NCBI GenBank assembly: GCA_934675625.1
Contig: CAKURH010000001.1
Span: 1-64,000, forward strand
DNA from: an uncultured Kiritimatiellota bacterium
GTDB lineage: Bacteria; Verrucomicrobiota; Kiritimatiellia; RFP12; UBA1067
DNA length: 64,000 bases
Direction of reading: 5' to 3'
Made by a program: the position numbers and the translations under genes. Positions 54,011 through 62,458 of this stretch are shown here, piece by piece; within the stretch, counting starts at the first letter, position 1, and the number at the start of each line of letters is the position of its first letter. The notes beneath the pieces are model-generated. The model saw only the letters and a program-made list of their open reading frames with translations, was not told the origin of the DNA and ran no database searches.

Positions 54011-55643
54011 CGTGAAATCGGGACTGCTTTGCGCCGCGTGTGCGCTGTGCGTCGCCGTCGCCCCAGCGGATGGCGATGGCGCCAAAGCGGCGTCCGCCAC
54101 GCCGCTCGCGCCCGTGCTGGACGCCGACGTGCTGATTCCGAACGGCGGCATCTTTCGCTTCTTTGACTTCGGCGGCTTCAAGAAGGAGAACATGCCGAAG
54201 CTCGTCCGCGTCTTCGGCGAGTCGCCTTACCAGGAGACGACGCCGCTGCGCTACGACCGCCTGAACTGGTTCGAGTACGAGCGCGGTCCGGGAGAATACC
54301 TGTTCGACGCGGTCGTTGAGCCGAAGCTGAAGACGTGTCTCGCCGAACGCGCACGGCTCTTCCTCGGCGTGGCCTGCAACAGCGGGTCGATGTCGGTCAC
54401 GCAGCTGCACGAGGGGCGCGCGCTGGCGGTGCCGGTCTATGTCTTCGTGCGCTGCGCCGCCGAAGGGCATCCTTTCCGGCCCTGCGACCAGTACGGGCCT
54501 TCATGGGTGCCGGACTACGATTCGCCGTATCTGCTGGAACGGCACCGTGCGCTCCTCAACGCGTTCGCCGCATGGCTGGAGGGGACGGTCGCGGGAACGG
54601 ACGTGAAGCGCAAGGACGTCATCTATGGCATCGAGGCGCGTTACGCGGGCTATTGGGGCGAGGGCGCGATGCGTCCCGAGCACTACCCGAAGACGGATCT
54701 TCTCGACGCCTACGCGGAAGCCTACGTGCAGGCGTTCCCCGACACGCTGATCTGCATGGGCGGACACGAGACGCTGCATCTGCCGACGCGGGCGGCGTAC
54801 CTGCGGAACCCGGCGGACGCGGCGGCGGTGCGCGCGATGACGCACGTCGGCAAGGTCTTTCGGCTGCGCAACCGGCGCGGGCCCGTGGGCTTCTTCATCG
54901 ACAGCTGGCAGTCGCCGAGCGACCAGTATGACGCGGACGCGCCGCGCGTCCTGTTCGGGGCGCGCGGCGAGGTGGTGTCTCTCGCCGAGGCGTTCTTCGG
55001 GACGGTCTACTGCCAGCGGTACGTGACGGGCGAGTTCGGCTACCTGACGTTCCTCGGCGATCCGAAACTTGAGCCGTATGAAAAGCTGCCGGAGCAGGTC
55101 GCGGTGCGTGGCGTGAGCGGGTTGACGCTCCACAACTTCACGGCGAAGGACCGCGCGTCGCTCGTCGGCGTGCAGCGCGTGCGCGGGGCGCACTACCTGC
55201 CGGGCGGGATTCCGCTGTCGGACGAGACGTATGCGCGCGTGCGGCGGGCGATTGCGGCGGTCGGCTATCGGCTCGTCCTCGGCTCGCCGAAGGTCGAACG
55301 GCTCGCGTCGGGGGATGTCCGCGCGTCATTCACGCTCACGAACGTCGGCGTCTCGCGGATGTTCCATGACTACAACCGCATTCACCTGATCGCGACGGAT
55401 GCGGACGGGCAGGTCGTCGAGGATCGTCCGCTCGGCTTCCGGCTCGGCTCGCTGGAGCCGGCGGCGCGTCCGCTCGTCTGGAATGAGACGAAGGGGGCGC
55501 GCTTTTCGGAGACGTTCCCGTCGGCTGTCGCGGAGGTCCTCGTTCGCATCCCGGACGAAAAGGGCATTGAGCATCCGCTCTGTCTCTCGAATCGCGGCAG
55601 AGACGTCACCGGCGCCTATTCGCTGGGGCGGGCGGACTTGTAG
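53997..55643 (+). CDS. Secreted DUF4832-like protein, probable glycosidase-fold
   Basis: This 548-aa protein begins at the ATG at 53997, inside the end of the previous gene, with AAGGA just upstream and a signal peptide (LLCAACALCVAVAPADG). It resembles the DUF4874/DUF4832 proteins of polysaccharide-degrading bacteria: a TIM-barrel-like part (YDRLNWFEYERGPGEYLF, YGIEARYAGYWGEGAM, GFFIDSWQSPSDQYD) and a C-terminal beta domain (RASFTLTNVGVSRMFHDY). Candidate catalytic residues are Glu in WFEYE and Asp in IDSWQS. Overlap with the fusion gene indicates coupled expression. Family assignment is from remembered motif style, and function is unknown. Confidence 0.5.
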   Translation: MWRTDVKSGLLCAACALCVAVAPADGDGAKAASATPLAPVLDADVLIPNGGIFRFFDFGGFKKENMPKLVRVFGESPYQETTPLRYDRLNWFEYERGPGEYLFDAVVEPKLKTCLAERARLFLGVACNSGSMSVTQLHEGRALAVPVYVFVRCAAEGHPFRPCDQYGPSWVPDYDSPYLLERHRALLNAFAAWLEGTVAGTDVKRKDVIYGIEARYAGYWGEGAMRPEHYPKTDLLDAYAEAYVQAFPDTLICMGGHETLHLPTRAAYLRNPADAAAVRAMTHVGKVFRLRNRRGPVGFFIDSWQSPSDQYDADAPRVLFGARGEVVSLAEAFFGTVYCQRYVTGEFGYLTFLGDPKLEPYEKLPEQVAVRGVSGLTLHNFTAKDRASLVGVQRVRGAHYLPGGIPLSDETYARVRRAIAAVGYRLVLGSPKVERLASGDVRASFTLTNVGVSRMFHDYNRIHLIATDADGQVVEDRPLGFRLGSLEPAARPLVWNETKGARFSETFPSAVAEVLVRIPDEKGIEHPLCLSNRGRDVTGAYSLGRADL

Positions 55644-55691
55644 GGGCGCGCGAACGCGCGGCGGCTCTTTTGCCACACGCGGCACGGGTTA

Positions 55692-55700
55692 TGGTATAAT
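55692..55700 (+). promoter_or_regulatory. Extended -10 promoter of the lactaldehyde reductase gene
   Basis: TGGTATAAT has its hexamer at 55695-55700, with TTGCCA at 55670-55675 as a -35 at a long 19-bp spacing. The leader is about 65-70 nt and carries AAGGAG just before the ATG at 55775. Confidence 0.65.
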
Positions 55701-55774
55701 TCAAGAAATTCGGGTGCCCTGCGGAGAGGAAAAGACTTAAGGCGGACAGCCGGAAAAACTAAATAAGGAGCAAC

Positions 55775-56923
55775 ATGGTCAATCGCATCATCCTGAACGA
55801 AACCTCGTACCACGGCGCGGGCGCCGTGCAGTCCATCGTCCCCGAACTCGCCCAGCGCGGGCTCAAGAAGCCGATCGTCTTCTCCGACCCCGACCTCATC
55901 AAGTTCGGCGTCACGAAGAAGGTGACCGACCTTCTCGACGCGGCGAAGGTCGCCTACGAGGTCTATTCGGAGATCAAGCCGAACCCGACGATCCAGAACG
56001 TGAAGGACGGCGTCAAGGCCGCGAAGAAGGCGAAGGCCGACTGCATCATCGCGATCGGCGGCGGCTCGTCGATGGACACGGCGAAGGCCGTCGGCATCAT
56101 CCGCACGAACCCGGCGTTCGCGGACGTCCGCAGCCTTGAGGGCGTCGCCCCGACGAAGAAGCCCTCGCTCCCGATCCTCGCCGTCCCGACGACGGCCGGC
56201 ACGGCGGCGGAAGTGACGATCAACTACGTCATCACCGACGTCGAGAAGAAGCGCAAGTTCGTCTGCGTCGATCCGCATGACATCCCCGTCGTCGCGTTCG
56301 TCGACCCCGACATGATGAGCTCGATGCCGAAGGGCCTCACCGCGTTCACGGGCATGGACGCCCTCACGCACGCGATCGAGGGCCTGATCACGAAGGCGGC
56401 GTGCCCGATGACGGACATGATGCACCTGGAGGCGATCCGCCTCATCTCGGCCTCGCTGCGCGACGCGGTCGCGAACAAGCCGGCCGGCCGCGCGGGCATG
56501 GCGCTCGGCCAGTACATCGCGGGCATGGGCTTCTCGAACGTCGGCCTCGGCATCGACCACTCGATGGCGCACGGGCTCTCCGCGCTCTACGACATGCCGC
56601 ACGGCAAGGCGTGCGCGATCCTGCTGCCGACGGCGATGAAGTTCAACGCGCCGAAGACCGGCGACAAGTACCGCAAGATTGCGGTGGCGATGGGCGTCAA
56701 GGGCGCGGACAAGATGCCGCTCGCGAAGGCGCGTCAGGCGGCGATCGCCGCCGTCGAGAAGCTCTCGAAGGACGTCGGCATCCCGGCGAACCTGAAGGGC
56801 GTCCTCAAGAAGGAAGACGTCAAGTTCCTCGCCGAGTCGGCCTACGCCGACGCCTGCCGTCCGGGCAACCCCCGCGACCTCACGGTCAAGGACATCGAGA
56901 AGCTCTACATGGGGCTGATCTAA
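55775..56923 (+). CDS. fucO: Iron-containing alcohol dehydrogenase, lactaldehyde reductase type
   Basis: This 382-aa cytoplasmic group III alcohol dehydrogenase most resembles lactaldehyde reductase (FucO), which converts L-lactaldehyde to 1,2-propanediol with NADH in fucose and rhamnose fermentation. The nucleotide loop is IAIGGGSSMDTAKAVG. The predicted iron ligands are Asp 195, His 199, His 262 and His 276, with spacing like that of E. coli FucO. AAGGAG precedes the ATG. It has its own promoter and lies 1 bp before a mutarotase-like gene. With two rhamnosidase-type enzymes in the window, deoxyhexose catabolism is the natural context, but other alcohol substrates are possible in this family. 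Confidence 0.85.
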   Translation: MVNRIILNETSYHGAGAVQSIVPELAQRGLKKPIVFSDPDLIKFGVTKKVTDLLDAAKVAYEVYSEIKPNPTIQNVKDGVKAAKKAKADCIIAIGGGSSMDTAKAVGIIRTNPAFADVRSLEGVAPTKKPSLPILAVPTTAGTAAEVTINYVITDVEKKRKFVCVDPHDIPVVAFVDPDMMSSMPKGLTAFTGMDALTHAIEGLITKAACPMTDMMHLEAIRLISASLRDAVANKPAGRAGMALGQYIAGMGFSNVGLGIDHSMAHGLSALYDMPHGKACAILLPTAMKFNAPKTGDKYRKIAVAMGVKGADKMPLAKARQAAIAAVEKLSKDVGIPANLKGVLKKEDVKFLAESAYADACRPGNPRDLTVKDIEKLYMGLI

Positions 56924-56924
56924 G

Positions 56925-57839
56925 ATGACCGTTGCCGAACTGAACCAGCGTTTCGGCGCGCCCGGGCGGATCGTCTTCCGCACGGGCTTCGCCGGCTACC
57001 CGAACGTCGTCCTCGCGAACAAGTACGGCACGGCCGAAGTCGCGCTCCTCGGCGCGAACACGCTGTCGTACCGCCCGACGGGGCATGGCCCCGTCCTGTT
57101 CCGTCCGGCGAAGACGGATGCGGACTACAATCGCGGCGACAAGTTCCACGGCGGCGTGCCCGTCTGCTGGCCGCAGTTCGGCAACCGCTTCTCGAAAGAC
57201 CTGCCGGGCCACGGCTTCGCGTCGGTCATGGTCTTCGAGGTGCGCGGCACGGAGTATTCCGAGGACATTACGGAAGTCACGCTTGGGCTGAAGTCCGACC
57301 TCGTGACGAAAAAGCTCTGGCCGCACGACTTTGATTTGGAAGTCAAGGTCTCCGTCTCGATGAAACTCAACCTCACGCTGACGACGACGAACACGGGTAC
57401 GGAGCCGTTCGCCTTCAGCTGCGGCTTCCATCCGTACTTCGTCGTGCGCAACCGCGATGACGCGGCCGTGAAGGGGCTGGGCGGCTGTTCTTTCACGGAC
57501 GGCACGACGCCGGAGCTGAAGACGGGCGTGTGGACGGGCGACCTGAAGCTCGACTTCGCGCCCGACCACATCTTCGAGATGCCGCCGACGCCCAAGCACG
57601 CCTACGCGATTCTCGACGCGGGGCTGAAGCGCGCAATCGCCCTTGCGGCCTCCGGCAACGACCGCGCGGTCGTCTGGAATCCGGGGCCGGGGGCGACGCT
57701 CGCCGATCTCGCGGCGGACGACTGGAAGCGGTTCGTCTGCGTCGAGCCCGTCTCGGACTGGCCGGGCGGGCGGACGCTCGCGCCCGGCGCGAAGCACGTC
57801 CTCTCCGCCGCGATTCAGGCGCATCTGGACGAATCGTGA
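56925..57839 (+). CDS. Aldose 1-epimerase-like / hexose-6-phosphate mutarotase (YeaD type)
   Basis: This 304-aa cytoplasmic protein has the galactose-mutarotase fold. FHGGVPVCWPQFGNRF and LPGHGFASVMVFEV are characteristic of the YeaD-like D-hexose-6-phosphate epimerases, with a conserved His in HGFAS, a second in GFHPYF and a C-terminal Glu in CVEPVSDW. It interconverts the anomers of a phosphorylated or free hexose. It starts 1 nt after the lactaldehyde reductase stop, so the two genes form an operon. No signal peptide is present. Confidence 0.8.
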   Translation: MTVAELNQRFGAPGRIVFRTGFAGYPNVVLANKYGTAEVALLGANTLSYRPTGHGPVLFRPAKTDADYNRGDKFHGGVPVCWPQFGNRFSKDLPGHGFASVMVFEVRGTEYSEDITEVTLGLKSDLVTKKLWPHDFDLEVKVSVSMKLNLTLTTTNTGTEPFAFSCGFHPYFVVRNRDDAAVKGLGGCSFTDGTTPELKTGVWTGDLKLDFAPDHIFEMPPTPKHAYAILDAGLKRAIALAASGNDRAVVWNPGPGATLADLAADDWKRFVCVEPVSDWPGGRTLAPGAKHVLSAAIQAHLDES

Positions 57840-57868
57840 AGCGGCTGTCAGCCGGGCGCGGGCGGGTT

Positions 57869-57877
57869 TGGTATAAT
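57869..57877 (+). promoter_or_regulatory. Extended -10 of rimO (near-leaderless)
   Basis: TGGTATAAT with hexamer 57872-57877 ends 9 nt before the ATG at 57887. No Shine-Dalgarno is present. Confidence 0.65.
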
Positions 57878-57886
57878 ACGCGCACC

Positions 57887-59143
57887 ATGAAGAAAAAAGG
57901 TACGCTGGCTCTCGTTTCGCTCGGATGCGCAAAGAACGCGGTCGACCTTCAGGTTCGCGCGGGCGCGCTCCTGAAGGCCGGGTGGACGCTGTCCCCCGAC
58001 CCGAACCGCGCCGACACGGTCATCGTGAACACGTGCTCGTTCATCGCCTCTGCTCGCGAAGAGGCCGAGGCGGAGATTCGCCGCGCGCTGGAGCTGAAGC
58101 GGCGCGGCCAGTACGGGCGCGTCGTCGTCACGGGCTGCTATCCCCAGCGCTATCCGCAGCTGAAGGAGGCCTTTCCCGGCGTGGACGACTGGGTGGGCGT
58201 GCCGCAGGCGTGGGAGGAGCCGAAGGTGCCGGCCCTGCGCCTCACGGGCAAGGCATTCGCCTACCTGAAGATCGCCGAGGGCTGCGCGCACCGCTGCGCC
58301 TACTGTGCGATTCCGCAGATTCGCGGCAAGTACCGCTCGCGTCCGCTGAAGTCGATCCTGCGCGAGGCGAAGGCCCTTGTGGCGACAGGCTGCCGCGAAC
58401 TCAACATCGTCGCGCAGGACCCGATGCTCTGGCGCGAGGGCGAGAAGCGGCTCGCAGACCTCCTCTGGGCGCTCGACCGGATTCCCGGCGACTTCTGGGT
58501 GCGCGTCCTTTACAGCTATCCGAGCGAGATCACCGAAGACTTCGTCATCTGGCTCGCGACGGCGAAGCATGCGGTCAAGTACGTGGACATTCCGATTCAG
58601 CATACCGTGCCGGCCGTTCTGGAGAAGATGAACCGGAAGCGGGCGATCGAGCCGTCGCGCAGCGCGGCGGAGGTCTTGCGCGAGGTCGTGCCGGGCGTCA
58701 CGCTCCGCACGACGGTCATGACGGGCTTCCCGGGCGAGACGGCGGCGCGCTTCGAGGAGATGCTCGCCGACCTGAAGCGCATGCAGTTCGACCACTTGGG
58801 CGCGTTCGCCTATTCGCCGGAGAAGGGGACGAAGGGCGCGACGCTGAAGGGGCGTCCGAGCCGTGCGGTCGCCGAAGCGCGCGAGAAGCGCGTCATGGAG
58901 CAGCAGGCGAAGATCTGGAAGCTGAAGGCGAAGCGGCTGCTGGGCCAGACGTTCCGTGCGCTCGTGATTGCGCCCGGCGTCGCACGGCTGGAATCTCAGG
59001 CGCCGGACGTGGACGGCGTGACTTACTTCGAAGGAAGCCGTGCGGAGGTCGGCGAATTCGTGGACATCCGGCTGACGAAGGTCAGGGGCTTCGACTTCGA
59101 GGGCGTGTGCGCAGAGGAAAATTCGGGAGAGAAAAGAAGGTGA
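57887..59143 (+). CDS. rimO: Ribosomal protein S12 methylthiotransferase RimO
   Basis: This 418-aa radical SAM methylthiotransferase adds a methylthio group to the conserved Asp of ribosomal protein S12. The N-terminal MTTase domain has SLGCAKNAVDLQ, NTCSFI and TGCYPQRYP, supplying the three cysteines of the auxiliary cluster. The radical SAM motif is Cys 133-x3-Cys 137-x2-Cys 140 (GCAHRCAYC), followed by IPQIRGKYRSR. A C-terminal TRAM-like domain ends the protein. The SLGC-KN-VD start favours RimO over MiaB. ATG at 57887 is fixed by the promoter. The stop overlaps the next start (GTGA). Confidence 0.92.
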   Translation: MKKKGTLALVSLGCAKNAVDLQVRAGALLKAGWTLSPDPNRADTVIVNTCSFIASAREEAEAEIRRALELKRRGQYGRVVVTGCYPQRYPQLKEAFPGVDDWVGVPQAWEEPKVPALRLTGKAFAYLKIAEGCAHRCAYCAIPQIRGKYRSRPLKSILREAKALVATGCRELNIVAQDPMLWREGEKRLADLLWALDRIPGDFWVRVLYSYPSEITEDFVIWLATAKHAVKYVDIPIQHTVPAVLEKMNRKRAIEPSRSAAEVLREVVPGVTLRTTVMTGFPGETAARFEEMLADLKRMQFDHLGAFAYSPEKGTKGATLKGRPSRAVAEAREKRVMEQQAKIWKLKAKRLLGQTFRALVIAPGVARLESQAPDVDGVTYFEGSRAEVGEFVDIRLTKVRGFDFEGVCAEENSGEKRR

Positions 59144-59964
59144 TCATCGACGTGCATTCGCATGACTTCGCGCCGTCCGTCGCGACACGTGCCATGGACG
59201 GCATGTGTCGCGGGCTGGACGGCCGCCTCACGCCGTCTGGCGACGGCACGCTCGCGAACCACCTCGACCACCTCGACCTCGCGGGCGTGGACAAGGCGGT
59301 GATGTGCCCCATCGCGACGAAGCCCGGCCAGTTCGATGTCATCCTGCGGCGGTCGGTCGCGATCATCTCCGGCGCGGCGGGCGAACGCGCGCAGCGGAAG
59401 ATCGTTCCCTTCGCGTCCGTCCATCCGCGCGACCCCGACTGGTCGCGGCACCTGGACGAAGTGGCCGCCGCCGGGATCCGGGGGCTCAAGTTCCATCCGT
59501 ACTACCAGGACTTCTCTCTCGCCGATCCGTCCGTCTGGCCGATCTTCCGCAAGGTCGCGGAACTGGGGCTCGTCGTTCAGTGCCACGCGGGGCGCGACCT
59601 CGGCTACCCGGACCGCGCGGACGCCTGCGGGCCGTCGGAGATCGCGACGCTGCTGAAGAACGTGAAGGGCCTCGCCTTCATCGCGGCGCACCTCGGCGGC
59701 TGCTCGGGGTATCCGCCGCACGCGACGGACGAGCTGCTCGACCTCGGTGCCTACATCGACACGTCCGCGCTCGTGCAGAACCACCACAAGGACGAGGAGA
59801 TGCGCCTGTTGCGGTCGTGGCCGCGCGAGCGGATCCTCTTCGCGACGGACTGGCCGTGGACGCACTACCCGGAGGAGCTCGCGTGGGTGAAGGCCGTCCG
59901 CGCGCCCGAAGACTGGCCCGCCGTCCTCGGCGGCAACGCGGCAAGAATATTGAAAATAAGCTGA
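59140..59964 (+). CDS. Amidohydrolase family metal-dependent hydrolase
   Basis: This 274-aa TIM-barrel protein is of the amidohydrolase_2 type (ACMSD/uronate-isomerase-like superfamily). The first metal motif VHSHD is at the N-terminus. It continues with GLKFHPYYQDF, VVQCHAGRDLGY and a C-terminal ILFATDWPWTHYPEEL with the conserved Asp. GTG at 59140 overlaps the rimO stop, so it is translated from the rimO message. The substrate is unknown. Such small proteins are often annotated only as predicted TIM-barrel hydrolases. Confidence 0.78.
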   Translation: MIIDVHSHDFAPSVATRAMDGMCRGLDGRLTPSGDGTLANHLDHLDLAGVDKAVMCPIATKPGQFDVILRRSVAIISGAAGERAQRKIVPFASVHPRDPDWSRHLDEVAAAGIRGLKFHPYYQDFSLADPSVWPIFRKVAELGLVVQCHAGRDLGYPDRADACGPSEIATLLKNVKGLAFIAAHLGGCSGYPPHATDELLDLGAYIDTSALVQNHHKDEEMRLLRSWPRERILFATDWPWTHYPEELAWVKAVRAPEDWPAVLGGNAARILKIS

Positions 59965-60077
59965 TCTCAAATTTTAAATCTCAAATTTCAGATTTCAAAT
60001 CTTAAATCTTAAATTTCTACTTTCAAATTTTAAGCCTCAAATCTATTTTAAGCTTCAAACCTAACCCAGAATAACCC
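59965..60077. repeat. A+T-rich AAATCTCAAATTT-word repeat
   Basis: Between the amidohydrolase and acyl-CoA ligase genes, degenerate words (AAATYTCAAATTT, AAATCTTAAATTT) repeat to about 60060. It is the opposite-sense counterpart of the stretch at 5528-5620. No promoter or Shine-Dalgarno is obvious before the ATG at 60078. Confidence 0.6.
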
Positions 60078-61817
60078 ATGAACACAACCTTCAAGCTCAC
60101 AGATCCGTTCGGCACCGCGCCGAAGACCGTGCCGTTCACCCAGTCCGTCTCGACGGGGGTGCCGTGGCACAACCTGCCGATCACCCGCGAATACACGCTC
60201 GGGCAGCTGCTCGACCAGACCATCGCGCGCTGCGGCGAGAACGACGCCGTCGTCTACGCCGACCGCAACTACCGGCTCACCTGGTACCAGTTCGGCGAGG
60301 AGGTCGATCTCGTCGCGAAGGGCCTGATGGCGCTCGGCGTGAAGCGAGGCGAGAAGGTCGCGCTCTGGGCGACGAACGTGCCGCACTGGGTCGTCCTCAT
60401 GTTCGCGACGGCGAAGATCGGCGCGATCCTGCTGCCGCTCAACACGAACTACAAGTCGCACGAGATGGACTTCGCGCTGAAGCAGTCCGACGCGGAGAAC
60501 CTCTTCGTCATCAACGGCTTCCGCGACTGCGACTACGTGCAGGTCATCAACGATCTCGTCCCGGAGCTGAAGGAGTGCCCGCGCGGCGCGCTGAAGAGCG
60601 CGAAGTACCCGCACCTGAAGCGCGTGTTCTTCCTCGGCGGCGAGAAGCACCGGGGCATGTACTCGCTCAACGAGGTGAAGTCCCTCGCGTGCGAGGTGAC
60701 GCAGGAGGCGTACCTCGCGCGGCAGGCGACGGTGGAGGTGAACGACGTCGTCAACATGCAGTACACGTCGGGCACGACGGGCTTCCCGAAGGGCGTGCAG
60801 CTCACGCACCGCAACATCGCGAACGACGGCTTCTGGATCGGCGCGTGCCAGAACCTCACGTGCCGCGACCGCGTCTGCATCCCCGTGCCGCTCTTCCACT
60901 GCTTCGGGTGCGTCCTCGGCGTGATGAGCTGCGTCAACCACGGCGCGACGATGGTCTTCCTGGAGAAGTTCGACCCCGTGCAGGTGATGGACTCGATCGA
61001 GCGCGAGAAGTGCACGGCGACGTACGGCGTGCCGACGATGTACATCGCGATGCTCGACCATCCGCTGTTCAGCCGCTTCGACTTCCGCTCGCTCCGGACG
61101 GGCATCATGTCCGGCTCGGCGTGCCCGACGCACCGCATGCAGCAGGCGAACGACAAGATGTTCATGCGCGAGATCACGAACCCGTACGGGCTCACCGAGT
61201 CCGGCCCGGTGATGACGATGACGCGCTACTTCGAGACGTCCATCGCGCGCAAGTGCCAGACGATCGGCCAGGCGCTGCCGGGCGTCGAGGTCGCGATCAT
61301 CGACCCCGAATCGGGCGAGATCGCGCCAATCGGGCAGGATGGCGAGATCTGCTGCCGCGGCTTCAACACGATGAAGGGCTACTACAAGATGCCGGAGCAG
61401 ACGGCGAAGTGCATTGACGCGAACGGGTGGCTGCACTCCGGCGACATCGGCAAGATGGACGCGGACGGCTACTACTACATCACGGGACGCCTGAAGGACC
61501 TCATCATCCGCGGCGGCGAGAACATCTCGCCGAAGGAGGTCGAGGACTTCCTCGGCACGATGCCGGGCGTGAAGGACGTCGCGGTCGTCGGCTGCCCCTC
61601 GAAGAAGTACGGCGAGCAGCCGGCGGCATTCATCATCCGCGCGGACGGCTCCGAGATCTCGGAACATGACGTCGCCGTCTTCTGCAAGGACAAGATCAGC
61701 TGGTTCAAGATCCCGAAGTACGTCCACTTCCTCGACGTCTTCCCGATGACGGCGAGCCAGAAGATCCAGAAGTACAAGCTGCGTGAGATGGCACACGAGC
61801 TGTGGCCGGAGGCGTAA
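60078..61817 (+). CDS. AMP-binding acyl-CoA synthetase (medium/long-chain type)
   Basis: This 579-aa adenylate-forming enzyme activates a carboxylic acid to its CoA thioester. The P-loop motif is YTSGTTGFPKGVQLTHRNI. The adenosine-binding part is NPYGLTESGPVMTMT, the hinge region is HSGDIGKMDADGYYYITGRLKDLIIRGGENISP and the C-terminal Lys lies in MTASQKIQKYKLRE. It resembles FadD-like synthetases used for fatty acids. The next gene, an XRE-cupin regulator, begins 23 nt downstream and probably belongs to the same operon. The chain-length preference cannot be read from sequence. Confidence 0.88.
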   Translation: MNTTFKLTDPFGTAPKTVPFTQSVSTGVPWHNLPITREYTLGQLLDQTIARCGENDAVVYADRNYRLTWYQFGEEVDLVAKGLMALGVKRGEKVALWATNVPHWVVLMFATAKIGAILLPLNTNYKSHEMDFALKQSDAENLFVINGFRDCDYVQVINDLVPELKECPRGALKSAKYPHLKRVFFLGGEKHRGMYSLNEVKSLACEVTQEAYLARQATVEVNDVVNMQYTSGTTGFPKGVQLTHRNIANDGFWIGACQNLTCRDRVCIPVPLFHCFGCVLGVMSCVNHGATMVFLEKFDPVQVMDSIEREKCTATYGVPTMYIAMLDHPLFSRFDFRSLRTGIMSGSACPTHRMQQANDKMFMREITNPYGLTESGPVMTMTRYFETSIARKCQTIGQALPGVEVAIIDPESGEIAPIGQDGEICCRGFNTMKGYYKMPEQTAKCIDANGWLHSGDIGKMDADGYYYITGRLKDLIIRGGENISPKEVEDFLGTMPGVKDVAVVGCPSKKYGEQPAAFIIRADGSEISEHDVAVFCKDKISWFKIPKYVHFLDVFPMTASQKIQKYKLREMAHELWPEA

Positions 61818-61840
61818 TCGCAAAGAAAGGAAAATCGACA

Positions 61841-62410
61841 ATGAGCAACAACGCAAGCAACACGGTCGGGGCGCGGATTCGCGCCACTCGCGAAAAGCTG
61901 AACATGGGCGTCTGTGACCTCGCGCAGAAGAGCGGCGTCGACGAGGCGACCGTCAATGCGATCGAGAAGGGCGAGGTGCTGCCCGCGCTCGGAATCCTGA
62001 CGAAGATCTCCCGTGCGCTCGGCCAGCGGCTCGGCACGTTCATGGACGACCAGTTCAAGCCCGACCCGATCATCACGCGCGCGGCGGACATCGCGGCGGA
62101 GAAGGTCGCGCAGGAGGGCGTGAACGCGCTCGGCTACTCGTCGCATTCGCTCGCGCGCGGCAAGACCGACCGCCACATGGACCCGTTCCGCATCGAGTTC
62201 GCCGCGAACGGCGCGAACGGCTTCTCGTCGCACGAGGGCGAGGAGCTCATCATCTGCCTCGCGGGCGAGGTGGAGCTCACCTACGGGCCGGACAAGACCG
62301 TCCTGAAGCCCGGCGACACGGCGTACTACAACGCCGTCGTCAAGCACGGCCTGCGCGCGCTGAACGGCCAGCCGGCCTCGATCTACGGCATCGTCTTCAT
62401 GCCGTTCTAA
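61841..62410 (+). CDS. XRE-family regulator with C-terminal cupin domain
   Basis: This 189-aa protein has a helix-turn-helix (residues about 8-65, VGARIRATREKLNMGVCDLAQKSGVDEATVNAIEKGEV) and a cupin domain (about 105-189, EGEELIICLAGEVELTYGPDKTVLKPGDTAYY). AAAGGAAA before the ATG at 61841 supports the start over an in-frame ATG at 61802 inside the previous gene. The cupin probably senses a small ligand. Pairing with an acyl-CoA ligase suggests it regulates fatty-acid activation; the target is inferred from position only. Confidence 0.88.
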   Translation: MSNNASNTVGARIRATREKLNMGVCDLAQKSGVDEATVNAIEKGEVLPALGILTKISRALGQRLGTFMDDQFKPDPIITRAADIAAEKVAQEGVNALGYSSHSLARGKTDRHMDPFRIEFAANGANGFSSHEGEELIICLAGEVELTYGPDKTVLKPGDTAYYNAVVKHGLRALNGQPASIYGIVFMPF

Positions 62411-62417
62411 GCCTTTT

Positions 62418-62426
62418 TGGTATAAT
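62418..62426 (+). promoter_or_regulatory. Extended -10 promoter of purL
   Basis: TGGTATAAT with hexamer 62421-62426 precedes a leader of about 25 nt that contains AAGGAG (62443-62448), 10 nt before the ATG at 62459. It is the same promoter class as the leaderless genes, but with a normal ribosome binding site. Confidence 0.7.
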
Positions 62427-62458
62427 ATCGCCTAACTTTTCGAAGGAGAGAAACCCCC

